Shown here: piece by piece, positions 45,401-45,955 of the stretch
Numbering within the stretch: position 1 is the stretch's first letter
Layout: every line of letters starts with the position of its first letter
From: Candidatus Gorgyraea atricola
GTDB taxonomy: Bacteria; Omnitrophota; Gorgyraeia; Gorgyraeales; Gorgyraeaceae
DNA length: 45,955 nucleotides
Direction of reading: 5' to 3'
Assembly (NCBI GenBank): GCA_030765235.1
Contig: JAVCCW010000030.1
Span: 72,144 to 118,098 of the forward strand
Notes under the pieces: generated by a model
What the model was told of the DNA's origin: nothing
The model's input: the letters and a program-made list of their open reading frames with translations, nothing else
The model's database searches: none
Translations under genes and position numbers: made by a program

Positions 45401-45955
45401 TCGTCCCAGGCGCCGTCGTCCCGATGCCGACGTTGCCTGCATTGTCTACGTAAACTCTGCTTAACGAGTTTGTAATTAAAGATACTGTGCCGCTTGCACC
45501 ACCATCCCCTCCAATTCCCGTACCAAGGTCTGAACGAGAAGTTACAAATACAGGATTAGTTGCTGACGAAGTTTCATTCAATATTCCAAGACCTGCTGCA
45601 TTCCATACCCTAATCTCATTACTTTTAAACATCCAGCTTGTACCGCCGCCAGTACTAAGTGCTAAAGTATCATCGCCATATTCATAAAACCCAGTATCCC
45701 CATCACCAAAAGCCAATGAAGGTGTAGCCGAATCGTTATTCGAAGGAAGAACCAAATGATTAGTTGCTGTCCCTGTCATTATTAAGTTGCCACCATCTAC
45801 TTCCAACTTCGCCCCTGGCCCAGTCGTGCCGATGCCGACGTTGCCGGCTTCTGTTACGTAGAATTGGTCATCTACGCTAAAGTCGCCTGTGCCTGTTAGG
45901 TCGTAGAGCATCTTGTAGTTGCCCTGGGTGATGGTGGTGTCTTTTGTAAGTGCGC
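36492..45955 (-). CDS. Giant fibre-like protein with 27 GNVGIGTT-P units (N-terminus outside the window)
   Basis: The frame is open to the right edge; about 3,153 codons are visible. It holds 27 copies of a unit whose core is 'GNVGIGTT(G/A)P..KLEV', usually spaced by 60-150 variable residues, as in trimeric tail-fibre and adhesin shafts. A stretch near 41280-41660 ('NNTLVGYCAGYALSTGSNN', 'GSNNVALGSQAGAG') resembles YadA-head repeats. A fibre-like block ('GNRILIKNQTTGSENGIYTV') occurs twice. The last 170 residues form a separate beta-sandwich-like domain ending KLGEVKLKYNRE. There is no S74 chaperone at its end. The protein is very probably secreted, though its signal peptide is not visible. 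Best guess is a surface fibre or adhesin; no phage genes are nearby. Confidence 0.87.
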   Translation of the reverse strand, partial: ALTKDTTITQGNYKMLYDLTGTGDFSVDDQFYVTEAGNVGIGTTGPGAKLEVDGGNLIMTGTATNHLVLPSNNDSATPSLAFGDGDTGFYEYGDDTLALSTGGGTSWMFKSNEIRVWNAAGLGILNETSSATNPVFVTSRSDLGTGIGGDGGASGTVSLITNSLSRVYVDNAGNVGIGTTAPGTKLEINTSVDWDGLKIVNGDNDTAARVTLENNAGELAFFNQYSDSASAGLASNAGFGAENSIVIFSNSQVASGGSNSIQFRTGGYDTGQERVRIDSSGNVGIGTTGPSQKLEILDGYIKTSGTSPQGILFERSSNEIGRIDTANTRLTIQTKNNNAFEIKDTNENTWLYGKNGGNVGIGTTAPQAKLEIQHDSWNVAKFISTDSGAGGAGIIGYHDDGGAIVSGDRLGFFLLGGATDASHTLQNVAGFQSYATENWSGSAEGADLRFEVTANGATSRSEAIRILNSGNVGIGTTGPSEKLDINTGAMNWTFEDYVLHGSSATSIRSAGYLALSTDNDSDVFISTNGFANKRLIVKGSGNVGIGTTGPLAQLHTSGTVRLAGVAGASETAAVMIDSSGNLSKRTLDSVAFNGESGGTVTSVSAGNGMDFTTITATGAATLGTPSSITSTSTNSLTATSHTHVADSTIYQSGGADVAVLDGGTGASNEADARDNLGLIAGDAGDIWVEKATDTMSGNLAMGDNLVTGLGAPSADGDAARKSYVDAAIAGLKWKQSVRVATTANGALTTAYANAQTVDGIALATGNRILIKNQTTGSENGIYTVNASGAPTRATDLDENDEVVSAAVFIEKGTSNADTAWVCSTDETVTVGSTALAFTQFSGAAVFSAGSGLTQDGSTFELGGTLTEDTTLTMGAYDMIFDTTSTGNVGIGTTGPSHPLNVVATPAGGQIVKFSSGTSDGAWMELSNTEGGFGFGTNDNELYIYDRTDSKFRMVIDTSGNVGIGTTGPQSILNINGGTGSLATGLTFGDGGAGIYEHSEDEFYISHNGGDYWIINGNLLGNLGSWGGAILHEDSSATNPSIVPYRDDVDTGLGHAADNTLSLIAGGTNSLNVISTGNVGIGTTGPLASLDVGGTGIRLGGVTRTSWPAGTVTSVTATAPVVSSEGATPDISMAAATSSVNGYMTSTYAGKLDGITAGAADTTNDSWTGTGNITMTSGNVGIGTTGPGQKLEVYDGNIKLNDGSRSLLIQESGSTSYEINSSGYLLLKSGSSGDIQLGISSGRDVLFYGGDATADAVVKSSGKVGIGTTAPARLLDVDHGNLRFGQETKPSAATATAQAGSGLEIGSYYYRITFVTAEGETARGSNGTVATTTSGNQQVGLTNIPTGSAHVTARKIYRCTVGQGYDRTKYVATISNNTTTTYTDTTADASLGASSPKFNTTGGVIYANTLPVFKFSNDSTAVGLYAGSTGGRGSSYFGYAAGSVITTGNYNTLIGGNAGTDITTGGGNSFLGHRTGYENTTGSNNSGVGYDALRNNLTGSNNVALGSQAGAGVASNSYSNNTLVGYCAGYALSTGSNNILLGYQAGNNITSGANNVIIGYDIDAQSATGSNQLSIGNLIFGTGLDATGASVASGNIGIGTTTPLAKLDVEGTLQLSAGTSINEFSTDENLAGDSDDAVPTEQAVKAYVDSAVSGISADKIVELNTEVEVVDEGDGYIEFVEDGTEYMRITGGNVGIGTTGPSKMLEVNATTLYDGLKVGELLIGNAYSDADDYVGMWHSDWSDGDYGFLFGATGNIWLRSRSTGDISIQSNDDIALAASGYVDIKSGDLYVNETGNVGIGTTAPDYALDVVGYIGTDSGIYHNDDVNTGMFFENDRIYFYGDNNSLLDMNHATGHTIFNASGASQDFLVKSSGSASGLFMNTSGNVGIGTTGPETVLDVLTEPSSTNTLIDVLNIRRGTSGTAADGLGGAISFELERADGTIKDQAKIGAVVSDTSGISELGALVFWTNDNDEFSERVRIDNKGNVGIGTTAPVAPLNVNGNIIVENGFIGVGTTSPNRALHLRGGNATGFQITNNSNSGAASFELNSSGGFIQLKDAAGNTDVMIRSYDSGGQAYFNAGNVGIGDTTPTYKLDVTGDLRTTTGAQLATTSGNVGIGTTGPLAQLHTSGTVRLAGVAGASETAAVMIDSSGNLSKRTLDSVAWDGESGGTVTSVGLTMPTAMFDVASSPVTGSGTLAVTFDTQSANIVLAGPTSSSAAPTFRALVDNDIPDTITASNYLPTSYLDTTTTLAADSDTKIASQHATKTYIDASIAGLKWKQSVRVATTANGALATAYANAQTVDGIALVTGNRILIKNQTTGSENGIYTVNASGAPTRASDFNENDEVVSAAVFIEKGTLNEDTAWVCSTDEAVTVGSTALAFTQFSGAAVFSAGSGLTQDGSTFELGGTLTEDTTLTMGAYDMIFDTTSTGNVGIGTTAPGAKLEINEGTLKFSAASFNEFIEFNRAGSVIGRIDSSGGNLLIKSGVTNDLFLGEFHGLGITVQQTTGNVGIGTTAPIYALDIGSTNPTMRLSGTNNANILIYGSNKSFAGNYGYEGITFNKASSLQVTGANAFSIYNNSIQSIAFGSDNSVTVPNGDLKITSGNVGIGTTVPDQKLKVLSSSTSVTGNFLNTYTGGKSYGIATYSTPVNANDNHGIYSYAINNGAGSAFSFYGASGILYNSGNVGIGTTGPLGKLAVSDGTNTDFIVTTDGKVGIGTTSPAYKLEVNGWIALGINNQGIAGKTSGGTYTTLMRIGTDDMNEYWGSDGHKFYTAGPSLERMRITDDGNVGIGTTAPIALLHLNNGVGALANGIAFGDGDTGFYETSDDYFNFASEGVDAFQFYKTYFKLGPDTAIAWGAAGLGGATDVGLVRLGVNKLGVSDGGGANGNGTLIAGNVGIGTTGPTGALHVIAGSNQFNFQAGGIYLGGTGAGTIYPSTSGQDIELRSRTSNIIFGSSTPAEFMRITTAGNVGIGTTGPTEALHVVGNITATGTIGGAGSQTVNTIDLTPEFPTAVLSGTGNGIMTSSFDSTASNFHNYYNWAGNASNQSYDVYVRVLMPEDFGTWDATAAVTYYTNIDATPGNSGVTLAVYDTADTLDDTDTKRTANGWNAYSVPGTDLNLTYTDGDYMTLKFTMTADSSKNAKLGEVKLKYNRE
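38648..39626. repeat. Duplicated block in the giant fibre gene, copy I
   Basis: Two subsegments, about 38648-39140 and 39441-39626, match 43277-43769 and 44151-44336 at DNA level with few changes. The first pair is offset by about 4,629 bases and the second by 4,710; the difference is 81 bases (27 codons), so both copies stay in frame. Confidence 0.85.
43277..44336. repeat. Duplicated block in the giant fibre gene, copy II
   Basis: This is the partner of the block at 38648-39626. The middle part between the two conserved subsegments differs, so the variable part has been exchanged or has diverged. Confidence 0.85.

Noticed and set aside
36492-45955. The regularly recurring 23-base core in the giant gene looked like a CRISPR array
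   Set aside because: Spacing between cores varies from under 100 to several hundred bases, everything lies in one open reading frame, and no cas gene is present.
18651-45955. Fibre and S74 proteins as remains of a prophage
   Set aside because: There is no capsid, portal, terminase, tail tube or integrase gene, and the S74 protein has an ordinary signal peptide, so host surface proteins are more likely.
1-45955. tRNA, rRNA or riboswitch genes
   Set aside because: I found no cloverleaf with a T-loop consensus and no rRNA-like stretch; coding frames fill almost all of the window.

Overview
The window reads as a chromosomal segment of an uncultivated Gram-negative-type bacterium. Every gene I accept is on the minus strand, so transcription runs from base 45955 towards base 1. 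The rod-shape genes (mreB, mreC, mreD, PBP2), an ECF sigma factor with a zinc-finger anti-sigma factor, a SpoVG-family protein, DUF1573, and many very large secreted LamG / DUF2341 / 'GNVGIGTT' proteins suggest the PVC-related candidate phyla, Omnitrophota most likely. That placement is inference from gene style; there is no rRNA or tRNA gene here to confirm it.

Layout, in order of transcription. (1) 45955-36492: the 3' part of a giant fibre-like gene (over 3,150 codons visible, N-terminus outside the window) built from 27 'GNVGIGTT-P' units, with a YadA-head-like stretch and an internal block duplication. (2) 36405-34780: a two-gene AbiE-type module (AbiEii-like nucleotidyltransferase first, AbiEi-like regulator second) with a clear sigma-70-type promoter and a likely operator. 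(3) 34783-22738: three tandem paralogues of about 1,310-1,370 aa, each with six LamG-like domains in the same order. (4) 22720-18651: a DUF1573-thioredoxin-like lipid- or periplasm-side protein, a glycine-rich secreted protein, and a small secreted protein ending in a Peptidase_S74 intramolecular chaperone. (5) 18603-8842: a 3,253-aa secreted protein with DUF2341, LamG and fibronectin-like domains. (6) 8691-7627: a TPR protein and a small secreted protein, ended by an intrinsic terminator. (7) 7531-5322: a regulatory cluster of a RAYT-type transposase full of its own REP palindromes, an ECF sigma factor, its anti-sigma factor and SpoVG. (8) 5263-1: a housekeeping operon of a coiled-coil membrane protein, aroA, mreB, mreC, mreD and the start of PBP2.

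How the parts may work together. Sections 1-5 look like a surface or extracellular island of about 37 kb encoding fibres and glycan-binding-type proteins. The S74 chaperone is the kind of domain that trimerises fibres and shares a near-identical DNA motif with the giant fibre gene. Four copies of one promoter-like sequence (TTGAAAGAA, 12-13 nt spacer, GTGTCWNNTATA, with an upstream A-tract) stand before the RAYT/sigma unit, the anti-sigma gene, spoVG and the abiE module. They look like the binding sites of the locally encoded ECF sigma factor and define a small putative regulon.

The most unusual DNA is the palindromic repeat load. At least five unrelated families occur, several inserted in-frame inside genes. 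aroA alone carries five copies of one 32-nt palindrome, at three sites each flanked by direct repeats and each adding a whole number of codons. No stretch longer than about 300 bases lacks a gene; the larger gaps are described as features.
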